This document shows, in pieces, positions 25,472 to 32,611 of a stretch of DNA of 64,000 nt. Below the pieces are notes generated by a model. That model was not told where the DNA came from and did no database searches. It was given only the letters and a program-made list of their open reading frames with translations. The DNA is taken from positions 62,001-126,000 of the forward strand of contig CALHAH010000015.1 in assembly GCA_937934115.1 (NCBI GenBank). The letters are read 5' to 3'. The stretch comes from an uncultured Thermoanaerobaculum sp. (lineage in GTDB: Bacteria > Acidobacteriota > Thermoanaerobaculia > Thermoanaerobaculales > Thermoanaerobaculaceae). A program made the position numbers and the translations under genes. The number at the start of each line of letters is the position of its first letter. The first letter of the stretch is position 1.

Positions 25472-27543
25472 GGCACCCATAGGGGGATGGTGGTGGGGTC
25501 GGTGGAGTTGCCATCCACCACCGAAGCAATCCCAACGACCTTGCCGCCAGAGGTGAGTACTCGCACCTCGGCGTAGGCTGCCTGGTGGCCGTGCGGCAGT
25601 GCCTTGCTTTGTTGCACCCGTCTTTGCGAAGGTATGTCCATGGTGAGCGTGGTGATAGGCGTGCCGTTGTTGCTAAAAAACCGTACCTCCACTTGCGCCA
25701 GCTCTTGGCCCACGTTCACGAACTCCACGTTGGTGCGGAACGGCGGATCCGATCGCAAGTTCACCAGGTACCCCACTTGGTTGGCGGTGAGGGCCTTGCT
25801 TACCTCGATCCCTTCAATGAATTGGCCCATGGTACCCAGGGCCAAAGAGCCGTTTTGCTGCTGCACGTTCACCTGCGAGTACGTGCGGGCCAGCACCCGG
25901 ACCGGCTGCGAGCTCTCCACTAAAATGGCACCTGCCGCTTGGCCGGAGTACCCAAAGGCTTGAACCAGCACATCCCGCCACGCGGCCTGGGCTTTTCCGG
26001 CCAAGCTGAACTCCACCGGTTGCAAGGTGGTTGTGGAGGAAAGGAAGGTTAGCCTCACAGTGGCGGAAGAGTTTCCGGGGTTAAAGATGGCCACATCCGA
26101 GTACCAGTACGCTGGGGGAAACCCTGGCCAACGGGCAATGCCGGTAAGGTAATACGTGAAGGGAAAACCGCTGCCTCCGCTTTGCAGGGCCTGCAAAGCT
26201 TGCAGGGCATCGACACGGTTGCGGGTGATGTTGTTCCGCGTATCCTTGATGGGTTTTCCGGTGTTGCGGATGGCGGCAAAAAGCGCATCGGAGGTGCGGT
26301 GGGGCACGGCTTGGGAGAGCAACGCCGCCACCCCCGCCACGTAGGGTGCTGCTGCGGAGGTGCCGTGAAAAGCCGACGTGCCGCCGCTCATCCGTGCGGC
26401 CAAGGTTTCGCTGCCTGGAGCCCAGACATCCAGTTTTGCACCGGAATCGGAGTAACAGGCCACATCGTCGGCGGAAACGAGCAGGTCCGTGCAACCCAGA
26501 GGCCCAGTGCACTGCCCTTTTCCAAAACTCATGGCGAGGAAAGTATCGTCGTACACGGCCCCCACGGCCAAAGCGTTGGAAAGACAGGCGGGCCAGGCGA
26601 CCCCGTTGGTGCAGCCACCGTTACCAGCGGCTACGGTGACCAACACGCCGGCGTTGCGCAAATCTTGGAAAGCCGTAAAGGTGGTGGTATCCAAGGAATC
26701 GCAAGTGCCGGAACCTGGGGGCCACAGGTCATCGTTGTAACCCCCCAAAGACATGTTTACGACCTTTATGTTGAAAGGGTTGCCGTTGGCAATACTGGCC
26801 AAAACCTTGTTAAGCCCGGATAAAATTTGCGTTCCCGAACCCTCCCCTTTGTTGTTGAGCACTTTCACCGCTACCACTCGCCCCGCTCGCGCCACTCCCA
26901 GGGTTTTGCCGGCGGCGATGCTGGCGACGGCGGTGCCGTGCCCTTGGTCATCCATGGGATCGTCATCGTTGTTCACCGCGTCCCAAAGCTTCACGGTTTT
27001 GGCAGAAGCATCGTTGCCACCGGGGCTAAGCTCGCTGTGGTTGTAGTTAACACCAGTATCCAAGACGGCAATGCCTATGTTGGCACCGGTATACCCCAGC
27101 TGTCGCACCTGTGGTACACGCATGAGGGCTTCACCTTCAGCATCAAAAGCTTTCACTTTCCAGTTGTGACCCAAATGGCGCACCTGCGGGTGGGCGGCCA
27201 AGTGGGGCACCACTGCCGCCGGAATCACGGCGGCCAAAGCCGGAATGTGGGTGTAACGCTCCAGCACGCGCCCGCCCAGGTGGCTCACCTCCAGTGCCAC
27301 TTTTTCCCCAACGCTGTCAATGGCCTGCAAACGTTCCCGCGTGAAAGGTTTGGGATCCATTTCCCATTGGCGAGGCAACTGCAACCCCACGATAACCTCC
27401 ACCTCACCTTGGGGGTTGGCGCTGGCCTCCGCCCAAAGGGCGGGGCTTACCCTGTCGAAGAAAGCCGTGTCTTGGGGCGACGCCGCCAGCGCTAGGTTGG
27501 CAACCAGCAGAAAAAGGAAACCGAAGCATCTTTTCTTCAACAT
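25468..27543 (-). CDS. Secreted S8 (subtilisin-type) serine peptidase with a beta-rich C-terminal module
   Basis: 691 residues. A signal peptide (residues 1-21) precedes an I9-like prodomain and the catalytic domain. The triad is Asp162 (AVLDTGVNYNH), His202 (DQGHGTAVAS) and Ser396 (HGTSAAAPYVAG), with the oxyanion Asn308 in AAGNGG. From residue about 470 a beta-rich region of about 220 residues follows (YSDVAIFNPGNSSATVRL ... GIASVVDGNSTDPTTIPL), which closely resembles the C-terminal part of the CHRD protein at 43.6 kb. Cysteines in the catalytic domain may form disulphides. ATG 27543 was preferred over GTG 27558. Confidence 0.92.
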   Translation of the reverse strand: MLKKRCFGFLFLLVANLALAASPQDTAFFDRVSPALWAEASANPQGEVEVIVGLQLPRQWEMDPKPFTRERLQAIDSVGEKVALEVSHLGGRVLERYTHIPALAAVIPAAVVPHLAAHPQVRHLGHNWKVKAFDAEGEALMRVPQVRQLGYTGANIGIAVLDTGVNYNHSELSPGGNDASAKTVKLWDAVNNDDDPMDDQGHGTAVASIAAGKTLGVARAGRVVAVKVLNNKGEGSGTQILSGLNKVLASIANGNPFNIKVVNMSLGGYNDDLWPPGSGTCDSLDTTTFTAFQDLRNAGVLVTVAAGNGGCTNGVAWPACLSNALAVGAVYDDTFLAMSFGKGQCTGPLGCTDLLVSADDVACYSDSGAKLDVWAPGSETLAARMSGGTSAFHGTSAAAPYVAGVAALLSQAVPHRTSDALFAAIRNTGKPIKDTRNNITRNRVDALQALQALQSGGSGFPFTYYLTGIARWPGFPPAYWYSDVAIFNPGNSSATVRLTFLSSTTTLQPVEFSLAGKAQAAWRDVLVQAFGYSGQAAGAILVESSQPVRVLARTYSQVNVQQQNGSLALGTMGQFIEGIEVSKALTANQVGYLVNLRSDPPFRTNVEFVNVGQELAQVEVRFFSNNGTPITTLTMDIPSQRRVQQSKALPHGHQAAYAEVRVLTSGGKVVGIASVVDGNSTDPTTIPLWVP

Positions 27544-27658
27544 AGGCGCTCCCCTCACAATGATACGGCAACTGCTGTGGGTGTGTTCGTGGCCGCTGTC
27601 ACCCTACTGCCACCGCCTGCGGCTTTTTTTGTTTAAAGTGTCTTGAACGGAGGAAGGC

Positions 27659-28450
27659 ATGGAGTTGGGACTTTCAGGGGTTCCGGTTTTCGTGGGAGGG
27701 TCGTCCAGCGGTTTGGGCTTTGCCTGCGCTCGTGGGTTTCTCGCGGAGGGAGCCTACGTCACTTTGGTTTCCCGCGGGGGTGAGAGGCTGGCCTCCGCTT
27801 TGGCGGAATTGCAGCGCCACGCACCTGGCAGGGTGCACGCGGTGGCCTGCGACGTAAGCAAGCCCGGGGGTGCTACCCGCGCCTATCAGGAAGCCAGTGA
27901 CAGGTTTGGTCCCCCATTGGTGGTGGTGGCCAACGGTGGCGGTCCCCCGGCCTTGCCGGCTGCCAACGCTGCGCCCGCGGATTTTGCCCACGCCCATGAG
28001 CTGCTTCTGCGACCGGTGGTGGAGCTGGTGCAGGCAGCTCTGCCGGCTATGAGGGCTGCCCGTTGGGGCAGGGTGATCGCCATCACCTCGGTTTCCCTGC
28101 GGCAGCCGGAGCGGGGGTTGGTGTTGTCTTCGTCCTTGCGCGCAGCGGTTTGGGGTTACTTGAAGACGTTGGCCCGGGAGGAGGCAAGCTCGGGAGTTAC
28201 CTTCAACTCGGTGTGTCCGGGGTACACCGCCACCGAACGCTTACAGGCTTTGGCCACCAGTCTGGCCGAACGGGACGGGGTCTCCGTCGATGAAGTTTTC
28301 CAGCAGTGGCGGGCGAAGACCCCGGTTGGTCGTTTAGGAAAACCCGAGGAAATCGCTGCGGCGGTGGTTTTCTTGGCCTCAAAGCCAGCTGCCTTCATTA
28401 ACGGCGTAGCGCTGGCGGTGGATGGCGGAGCTTTTTTGGGTTTGCTTTAG
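27659..28450 (+). CDS. Short-chain dehydrogenase/reductase without the usual YxxxK
   Basis: 263 residues. The Rossmann glycine motif is altered (FVGGSSSGLGFACARGF) and the ANGGG segment stands where classical SDRs read NNAG. The catalytic Tyr-x3-Lys is absent: after ITSVSLRQPERG the protein reads LVLSSSLRAAVWGYLKTLA. A group of FabG-like proteins with imperfect cofactor and catalytic motifs exists, and this fits it. PVGRLGKPEEIAAAVVFLAS and the C-terminal NGVALAVDGG are normal. It may use another mechanism or bind ligands without turnover. ATG has GGAGG upstream. Confidence 0.8.
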   Translation: MELGLSGVPVFVGGSSSGLGFACARGFLAEGAYVTLVSRGGERLASALAELQRHAPGRVHAVACDVSKPGGATRAYQEASDRFGPPLVVVANGGGPPALPAANAAPADFAHAHELLLRPVVELVQAALPAMRAARWGRVIAITSVSLRQPERGLVLSSSLRAAVWGYLKTLAREEASSGVTFNSVCPGYTATERLQALATSLAERDGVSVDEVFQQWRAKTPVGRLGKPEEIAAAVVFLASKPAAFINGVALAVDGGAFLGLL

Positions 28451-28471
28451 AATCCTTTCCTGGAGGAACTC

Positions 28472-28960
28472 ATGGCCAGGAAGGGGAGCAGCCGGCTGTT
28501 TTTAGGTTTGATTCTGCTGGCCGTTGGCGCGGCCCTGCTTTTGGCACGATTGCATGTGGTTTCCCAAGGCCCTGCGCTGTTGCTAGCCATGGGCGGCGCG
28601 CTGGCGCTTTACGGTGTTTTTGCCAGAGCTTTTGCTCCACTGGTGCCGGGGTGCATCCTGCTGGGTTTAGCTGCCGGCATGCTTTTGGGCGACCGCGGGG
28701 TGGCGGCCCTGGGCATGGCCCGTTGGCAGCTTGTGGGTTTGGGTGGCGGGTTTGTGCTGCTCTTCCTTTTGGCGTTGCTTTTGGAGCTGGGCACGCGGTG
28801 GTGGGCGCTGGTGGTGGGGGGCGTTCTTTCGCTGCTGGCGGTTCTTCCTCACCTCAAGGAGGTCTTTGATCCCTCGCTGGTGGTGGCGTTCCGCACGTAC
28901 TGGCCTGTGCTCTTAATCGTGGCTGGGATGTACCTCGTGGTGCGCGACTTTACACGTTAA
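28472..28960 (+). CDS. Small polytopic membrane protein
   Basis: 162 residues with about six hydrophobic spans (for example LFLGLILLAVGAALLLA and VLLFLLALLLELG). Its arrangement resembles LiaF/DUF5668-like membrane domains seen in envelope-stress genes, but no specific motif allows a firm assignment. It follows the SDR by 22 nt with a GGAGG site and precedes the thioredoxin-like gene. Confidence 0.65.
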   Translation: MARKGSSRLFLGLILLAVGAALLLARLHVVSQGPALLLAMGGALALYGVFARAFAPLVPGCILLGLAAGMLLGDRGVAALGMARWQLVGLGGGFVLLFLLALLLELGTRWWALVVGGVLSLLAVLPHLKEVFDPSLVVAFRTYWPVLLIVAGMYLVVRDFTR

Positions 28961-28973
28961 GGAAGCGGTGTGT

Positions 28974-28979
28974 TAGCAT
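28974..28979 (+). promoter_or_regulatory. Putative -10 box for the TlpA-like gene
   Basis: TAGCAT is followed by 6 nt (AGCGTG) and ATG 28986. The spacing repeats that of surE, the CstA-type gene and the glycosyltransferase at 59303. The flank GGAAGCGGTGTG resembles that before guaA. Confidence 0.4.
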
Positions 28980-28985
28980 AGCGTG

Positions 28986-29507
28986 ATGCGAAAAGTGCTG
29001 GTTTTTTGGTTGGTGATGGCGGCGCTGGCGGCTGCCGTAGAAACTCGCGCTGCCGATGCTGCACCACGGGTGGATTTCCCGGACATTGAGCTTTACGACC
29101 TGCAAGGCAACCCCTATAAGCTTTCAGATTTCCGCGGCACGGTGGTGGTGCTCAACTTCTGGGCCACGTGGTGCGGTCCTTGTCGCATGGAGCTTCCGGA
29201 GCTGCAGAAGCTTTACAACGAGCTAGGGGGGAAAGGTCTCATGGTGCTGGCGGTGAGCGTAGACGAGTACCGGCAGCTGGTGCCGTCTTTTATCCAGAGG
29301 ATGAAGCTGACAGTCCCCGTTTACTTTGTAGATCCGGCCACCGAAAGGTCCTTGGGGATTGGCACCATTCCTTTCACGCTGGTCCTAGATAAGGAAGGCA
29401 AAGCCGTTCGTGCGTATCCGGGGTATTCCCAGGCGGGGATGCGGGATTTGAAGAAGCTCGCCGTTGAGCTTCTTGCGGAAAAGCGTGGCCGAGGAGGGAA
29501 ATCATGA
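28986..29507 (+). CDS. Exported TlpA/ResA-type thioredoxin-like protein
   Basis: 173 residues from ATG 28986 (GTG 28983 is in frame too). A signal sequence (LVFWLVMAALAAAVETRA) targets it to the periplasm. The thioredoxin fold has NFWATWCGPCRMELPEL with the redox Cys pair and a cis-Pro in GIGTIPFTLVLD. Family roles are reduction of apocytochrome c or other envelope thiols. Its stop overlaps the start of the beta-barrel gene (ATGA), and a VWA protein follows, making an envelope gene set. Confidence 0.88.
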   Translation: MRKVLVFWLVMAALAAAVETRAADAAPRVDFPDIELYDLQGNPYKLSDFRGTVVVLNFWATWCGPCRMELPELQKLYNELGGKGLMVLAVSVDEYRQLVPSFIQRMKLTVPVYFVDPATERSLGIGTIPFTLVLDKEGKAVRAYPGYSQAGMRDLKKLAVELLAEKRGRGGKS

Positions 29508-30127
29508 AAAGGCGAGGCGTTTATTTTGGACTTTTGCTTCTTCCGGCTATTGTGAGCGCCCAGGCAACGGGGAGTGTGGAGCTTACTCCCACCGTGGGTT
29601 TCTGGCTTGGAGACACCATTGCCCGCGGGGTGACGCCAACTTTTAACTTCGACGTGACGGTGGATGATGCGCCCGCGTACGGTGTGCGGCTGGGGTACCG
29701 CTTTGCCCCCAACTGGGCCCTGGACTTTGCGCTTTTCCGGGAAAAGGCGGATTTGGTCACCGGTCGCGGTGATCTGTTTGGTGGGAGGTCCACCATTGGT
29801 GACATCAACCTCACCACCTTCGAGGTGGGGGTGGAGGGGAGCTTGGGCCACCGGCGGGTGGTGCCGTTTCTCGCCGGAGGCATCGGGGCCATGCACATGG
29901 ACCCCAACTTCCGGGATGCCTCCGCCGACACGCGCTTTGTAGCGAACTTCGGTGGTGGTTTTAAGGTATTTTTTACCCCTGAGTTTGCGTTGCGCTTTGA
30001 CTGGCGGGGGCACTCGGTGCACGTGGGCGGTGACCGCAACCGCTGTGACTGGTGGGATACATGCGACCGAAGCGACAACTGGATTACCTTCACCGAGGTG
30101 GCGTTGGGTCTCTCCTTCGTTTTTTGA
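29504..30127 (+). CDS. Outer-membrane beta-barrel protein (OmpA/OprF-like porin fold)
   Basis: 207 residues with a signal peptide ending at VSAQA. Alternating amphipathic strands (FNFDVTVDDAPAYGVRLGYR, FEVGVEGSLGHRRVVPFLAG) and a terminal Phe after ALGLSFVF are typical of BAM-folded 8-strand barrels. The only cysteines sit in NRCDWWDTCDRS near the C-terminus and could form a loop disulphide, notable next to a thioredoxin-like gene. No ligand is known. Confidence 0.75.
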   Translation: MKRRGVYFGLLLLPAIVSAQATGSVELTPTVGFWLGDTIARGVTPTFNFDVTVDDAPAYGVRLGYRFAPNWALDFALFREKADLVTGRGDLFGGRSTIGDINLTTFEVGVEGSLGHRRVVPFLAGGIGAMHMDPNFRDASADTRFVANFGGGFKVFFTPEFALRFDWRGHSVHVGGDRNRCDWWDTCDRSDNWITFTEVALGLSFVF

Positions 30128-31026
30128 TGCACTTAGGACTTTGCTTTTCCCTGGGGGCTTTTGCCTCCTGGGGCGAAGCATGGGCGCAAGAAGCGCGGGT
30201 TTTTCGCGATCAAGCCGAGGTCACCACCATCCTGGTTCCGGTCACGGTGCGGGACAGCAGGGGACGCTTGGTGGCCCACTTGGAAAAAGAAGCGTTTCGC
30301 TTTTTCGTGGATGGCATGGAGTTCCCCATCACCTCCTTTTGGCGAGAGGGAGGGCTTCCCATTGCCTACGTCTTTGTGGTGGACACTTCCGGTTCCATGA
30401 ACGGGCGGCGTCTGGCGCAGGTGCGAGCGGCCATCGGCGAGTTTTTGGCTGGGCTTAAGCCCGGCGATGAGGTAAGCCTCATCACATTTGGTGCCGGTGA
30501 GGTACACCGACGGCTCCGTTTAGGGGCGGATCCGAAAGCCTTGCCCCCGCTTTTGGAGAGACTTTCAGGGTACGGCACCACCGCTCTTTACGATGTGCTT
30601 TCGGTAGCGCCTCGATTTTTTGAGGGAGCGAAAGCGCAGCGGCGCGCGGCCTTGCTTTTCACCGATGGGGTGGATACCGCTTCGCAGCTGACGGCGGAGG
30701 GGGCCTTGATGGTATTGGAAAACCTCCAAGACCCGCTGTACGTCTTTGGCATCGAGCCACCCCCCGGAGAAACCGAAGGGGGTTTGACGTATGAGCAGGT
30801 GCTTGCGCGTTTCGCGCAAGCCACCGGGGGCCGTTACCTGCGGGTGGAAAAGCTGGAGAGTTTACGCGCGCAGGCTGTCGAGCTTCGCCGGGAGCTTTCC
30901 CAGCGCTACATCATCGCCTTTACGCCTTCTGGGGTAGGCGAGGTGAAATGGCGAAAGGTTACCGTGCGGGTCAAAGGCCCTTTCACCGTGGTTACCCGCG
31001 AGGGGTACCGTGGGACCTTGCCTTGA
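30127..31026 (+). CDS. Secreted von Willebrand A protein, acidobacterial type
   Basis: 299 residues. A signal peptide (CFSLGAFASWGEAWAQ) is followed by a short domain (TTILVPVTVRDSRGRLV) and a VWA domain beginning VFVVDTSGSMNGRR, an intact MIDAS metal site, then LFTDGVDTAS. The arrangement matches the VWFA-related acidobacterial family, which is greatly expanded in that phylum. The ATG overlaps the barrel stop (TGATG). Function of this family is unknown; metal-dependent protein binding is inferred from MIDAS. Confidence 0.85.
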   Translation: MHLGLCFSLGAFASWGEAWAQEARVFRDQAEVTTILVPVTVRDSRGRLVAHLEKEAFRFFVDGMEFPITSFWREGGLPIAYVFVVDTSGSMNGRRLAQVRAAIGEFLAGLKPGDEVSLITFGAGEVHRRLRLGADPKALPPLLERLSGYGTTALYDVLSVAPRFFEGAKAQRRAALLFTDGVDTASQLTAEGALMVLENLQDPLYVFGIEPPPGETEGGLTYEQVLARFAQATGGRYLRVEKLESLRAQAVELRRELSQRYIIAFTPSGVGEVKWRKVTVRVKGPFTVVTREGYRGTLP

Positions 31027-31030
31027 GGGG

Positions 31031-31062
31031 TTGACACTCGAGGAAGAGCTTTGTGCTATACT
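31031..31062 (+). promoter_or_regulatory. Sigma-70-type promoter of the OmpA lipoprotein gene
   Basis: TTGACA at 31031-31036 and, after 17 nt, TGCTAT at 31054-31059; TATACT at 31057-31062 is an alternative -10 at 20 nt. The start codon is 65 nt downstream with AAGGAGG before it. Confidence 0.7.
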
Positions 31063-31126
31063 CCACAAGACTGTGGGAGCAGGCTTGGAGAGGGAACCAC
31101 AACGTACCTGAAAAGGAGGGGCGAAG

Positions 31127-31765
31127 ATGAAGAAAGCATTGGCGGGTTTGGTTGTGATTACCGGCGTGGCTTTGTTTGCCACCGGCTGCGCCACCAAAGA
31201 GTACGTGCAAGAGCAAGTGGCGCAAGCGCAAAAAGTTACCGAGGCCAAGATCGCCGAGGTGCAAAAGCAGGTGGAAGCCACGCAGATGGATGTGGCTAAC
31301 CTGAAGAAGTCGGACGCTGAGCAGAACGCCAAGATTGCCCAGCTGTCCGATACCGCCAAGGAAGCCTTGGCTCGTGCGGAGGAGGCAGGCAAGTTGGCGA
31401 AGGGCAAGTTCTTGTTTGAGGTGACGTTGTCCGACGACGTGGTGCGCTTTGGCTTCAACAAGAGCGAGCTTTCCGCGGAGGCGAAGGCTGCCTTGGACGC
31501 TTTTGCCCAGAAGGTGAAGGCCGAGAACAAGAACGTGTACATCGAGGTGCAAGGGCATACCGACTCCATCGGCTCCGAGAAGTACAATCTGGAGTTGGGT
31601 CAAGCCCGCGCCGAGGCAGTGGTTCGCTACCTCAACATGCAGCACGGTTTGCCGTTGCACCGCATGAACGCCGTTTCTTACGGCGAGTACAAGCCGGTGG
31701 CCGACAATAGAACCGCCGAGGGCCGCGCCAAGAACCGCCGCGTGACGCTGGTGGTGCTGGAGTGA
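31127..31765 (+). CDS. OmpA-family peptidoglycan-associated lipoprotein
   Basis: 212 residues. The lipobox ATGC puts the lipidated Cys at 21. Residues about 25-95 are a coiled coil (EQVAQAQKVTEAKIAEVQKQ) like murein lipoprotein. The C-terminal OmpA domain shows FGFNKSELSAEAKAALDAFA, IEVQGHTDSIGSEKYNLELG (peptidoglycan-binding Asp) and GRAKNRRVTLVVLE (Arg). It should tether the outer membrane to the wall. It has its own strong promoter and terminator, so it is probably abundant. Confidence 0.92.
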   Translation: MKKALAGLVVITGVALFATGCATKEYVQEQVAQAQKVTEAKIAEVQKQVEATQMDVANLKKSDAEQNAKIAQLSDTAKEALARAEEAGKLAKGKFLFEVTLSDDVVRFGFNKSELSAEAKAALDAFAQKVKAENKNVYIEVQGHTDSIGSEKYNLELGQARAEAVVRYLNMQHGLPLHRMNAVSYGEYKPVADNRTAEGRAKNRRVTLVVLE

Positions 31766-31792
31766 TACAAGCTTGAAGGTGACATGACGCCG

Positions 31793-31825
31793 AAAGCCCC
31801 GGGGCCACCCGGGGCTTTTGCTTTT
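31793..31825 (+). terminator. Rho-independent terminator after the OmpA lipoprotein gene
   Basis: Stem AAAGCCCCGG / CCGGGGCTTT (31793-31802 with 31809-31818), 6-nt loop, then TTTT-G-CTTTTT. Confidence 0.85.
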
Positions 31826-31877
31826 TGGTACCGTTGGCCGCGGGGTTACAATGAATTTGATGTCTCGGAGGTGGATG

Positions 31878-32609
31878 ATGAAGCGATGGCTTTTGGCACT
31901 GGTTACCGTAAGCTTTGCGGGGAGCTCTTGGGCGGCCGTGGTGGTGCTTAAAGGCGGAAAAAAACTGGAGGTGGCCTCCTACGAGCAAAAGGGCAATTAC
32001 GTGCTGGTCACTTTTCCTGACGGGAAACGAGCCAGTTACCCCCTGACGGCGGTGGATCTGCAAGCCACCGCTACGGCCAACGCGCAACCCGTGGCCCCCA
32101 CCGCGCCACCAAAACCAGAAGCCCCGCGCAGCCCCTTTGCGCCAGCGGTAGCCAAGCCTGGAACCCCGGCAGCTCTGCTCACCGACGCTGATGTGCACAA
32201 GGTAGCCCCTGTGGGCGAGGAAGGTGCTTTTCCTGAAGAAAAAACAGCGGCGACACCAACCCGGGAAGAGGGGGTGGTCGTTTTAGGTTGGTCGGGGCGC
32301 GAGGCCGGTGAAGGCACGTGGGAAATTACCGCCAATCTTCTTAATCAAGGCAAGGTACCGGTGCAAAACGTGGTGGTGGCGGTTCGGGCTTTGGCCGAGG
32401 GGAAGGTGTTGGGCACGGGCTCCGCTAGCTATCCCGGAATCGTGCAACCGGGCCAACAGTTCACGGTGCCGGTGACGATCACCGCCCCGGAGGCGCCAAA
32501 GCAAGTCATCTTCTCACTGAACTGGCAACAAGTTTCACCCGCAGCGGTGGAAACGCCAGCGTACGCACCCACACCGGTTGCCCAGGGCACTGAGGGCCCT
32601 GGTCGCTAG
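31878..32609 (+). CDS. Exported protein with a Pro/Ala linker and an FxLYD-like domain
   Basis: 243 residues. A signal peptide (LLALVTVSFAGSSWA) is followed by a short beta domain (VVVLKGGKKLEVASYEQKGN), a Pro/Ala-rich linker (about residues 65-125) and a C-terminal domain with TWEITANLLNQGKVPVQNVV and FTVPVTI, similar to FxLYD beta-sandwich proteins. No function is known. ATG 31878 is 6 nt after GGAGG; ATG 31875 is too close. It converges with the OPT transporter and is separated from it by only 2 nt. Confidence 0.65.
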   Translation: MKRWLLALVTVSFAGSSWAAVVVLKGGKKLEVASYEQKGNYVLVTFPDGKRASYPLTAVDLQATATANAQPVAPTAPPKPEAPRSPFAPAVAKPGTPAALLTDADVHKVAPVGEEGAFPEEKTAATPTREEGVVVLGWSGREAGEGTWEITANLLNQGKVPVQNVVVAVRALAEGKVLGTGSASYPGIVQPGQQFTVPVTITAPEAPKQVIFSLNWQQVSPAAVETPAYAPTPVAQGTEGPGR

Positions 32610-32611
32610 CT

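Noticed and set aside
30992-31660. Minus-strand frame opposite the OmpA lipoprotein gene
   Set aside because: Leu/Gly-rich shadow text without motifs; the plus-strand gene has promoter, ribosome site and terminator.
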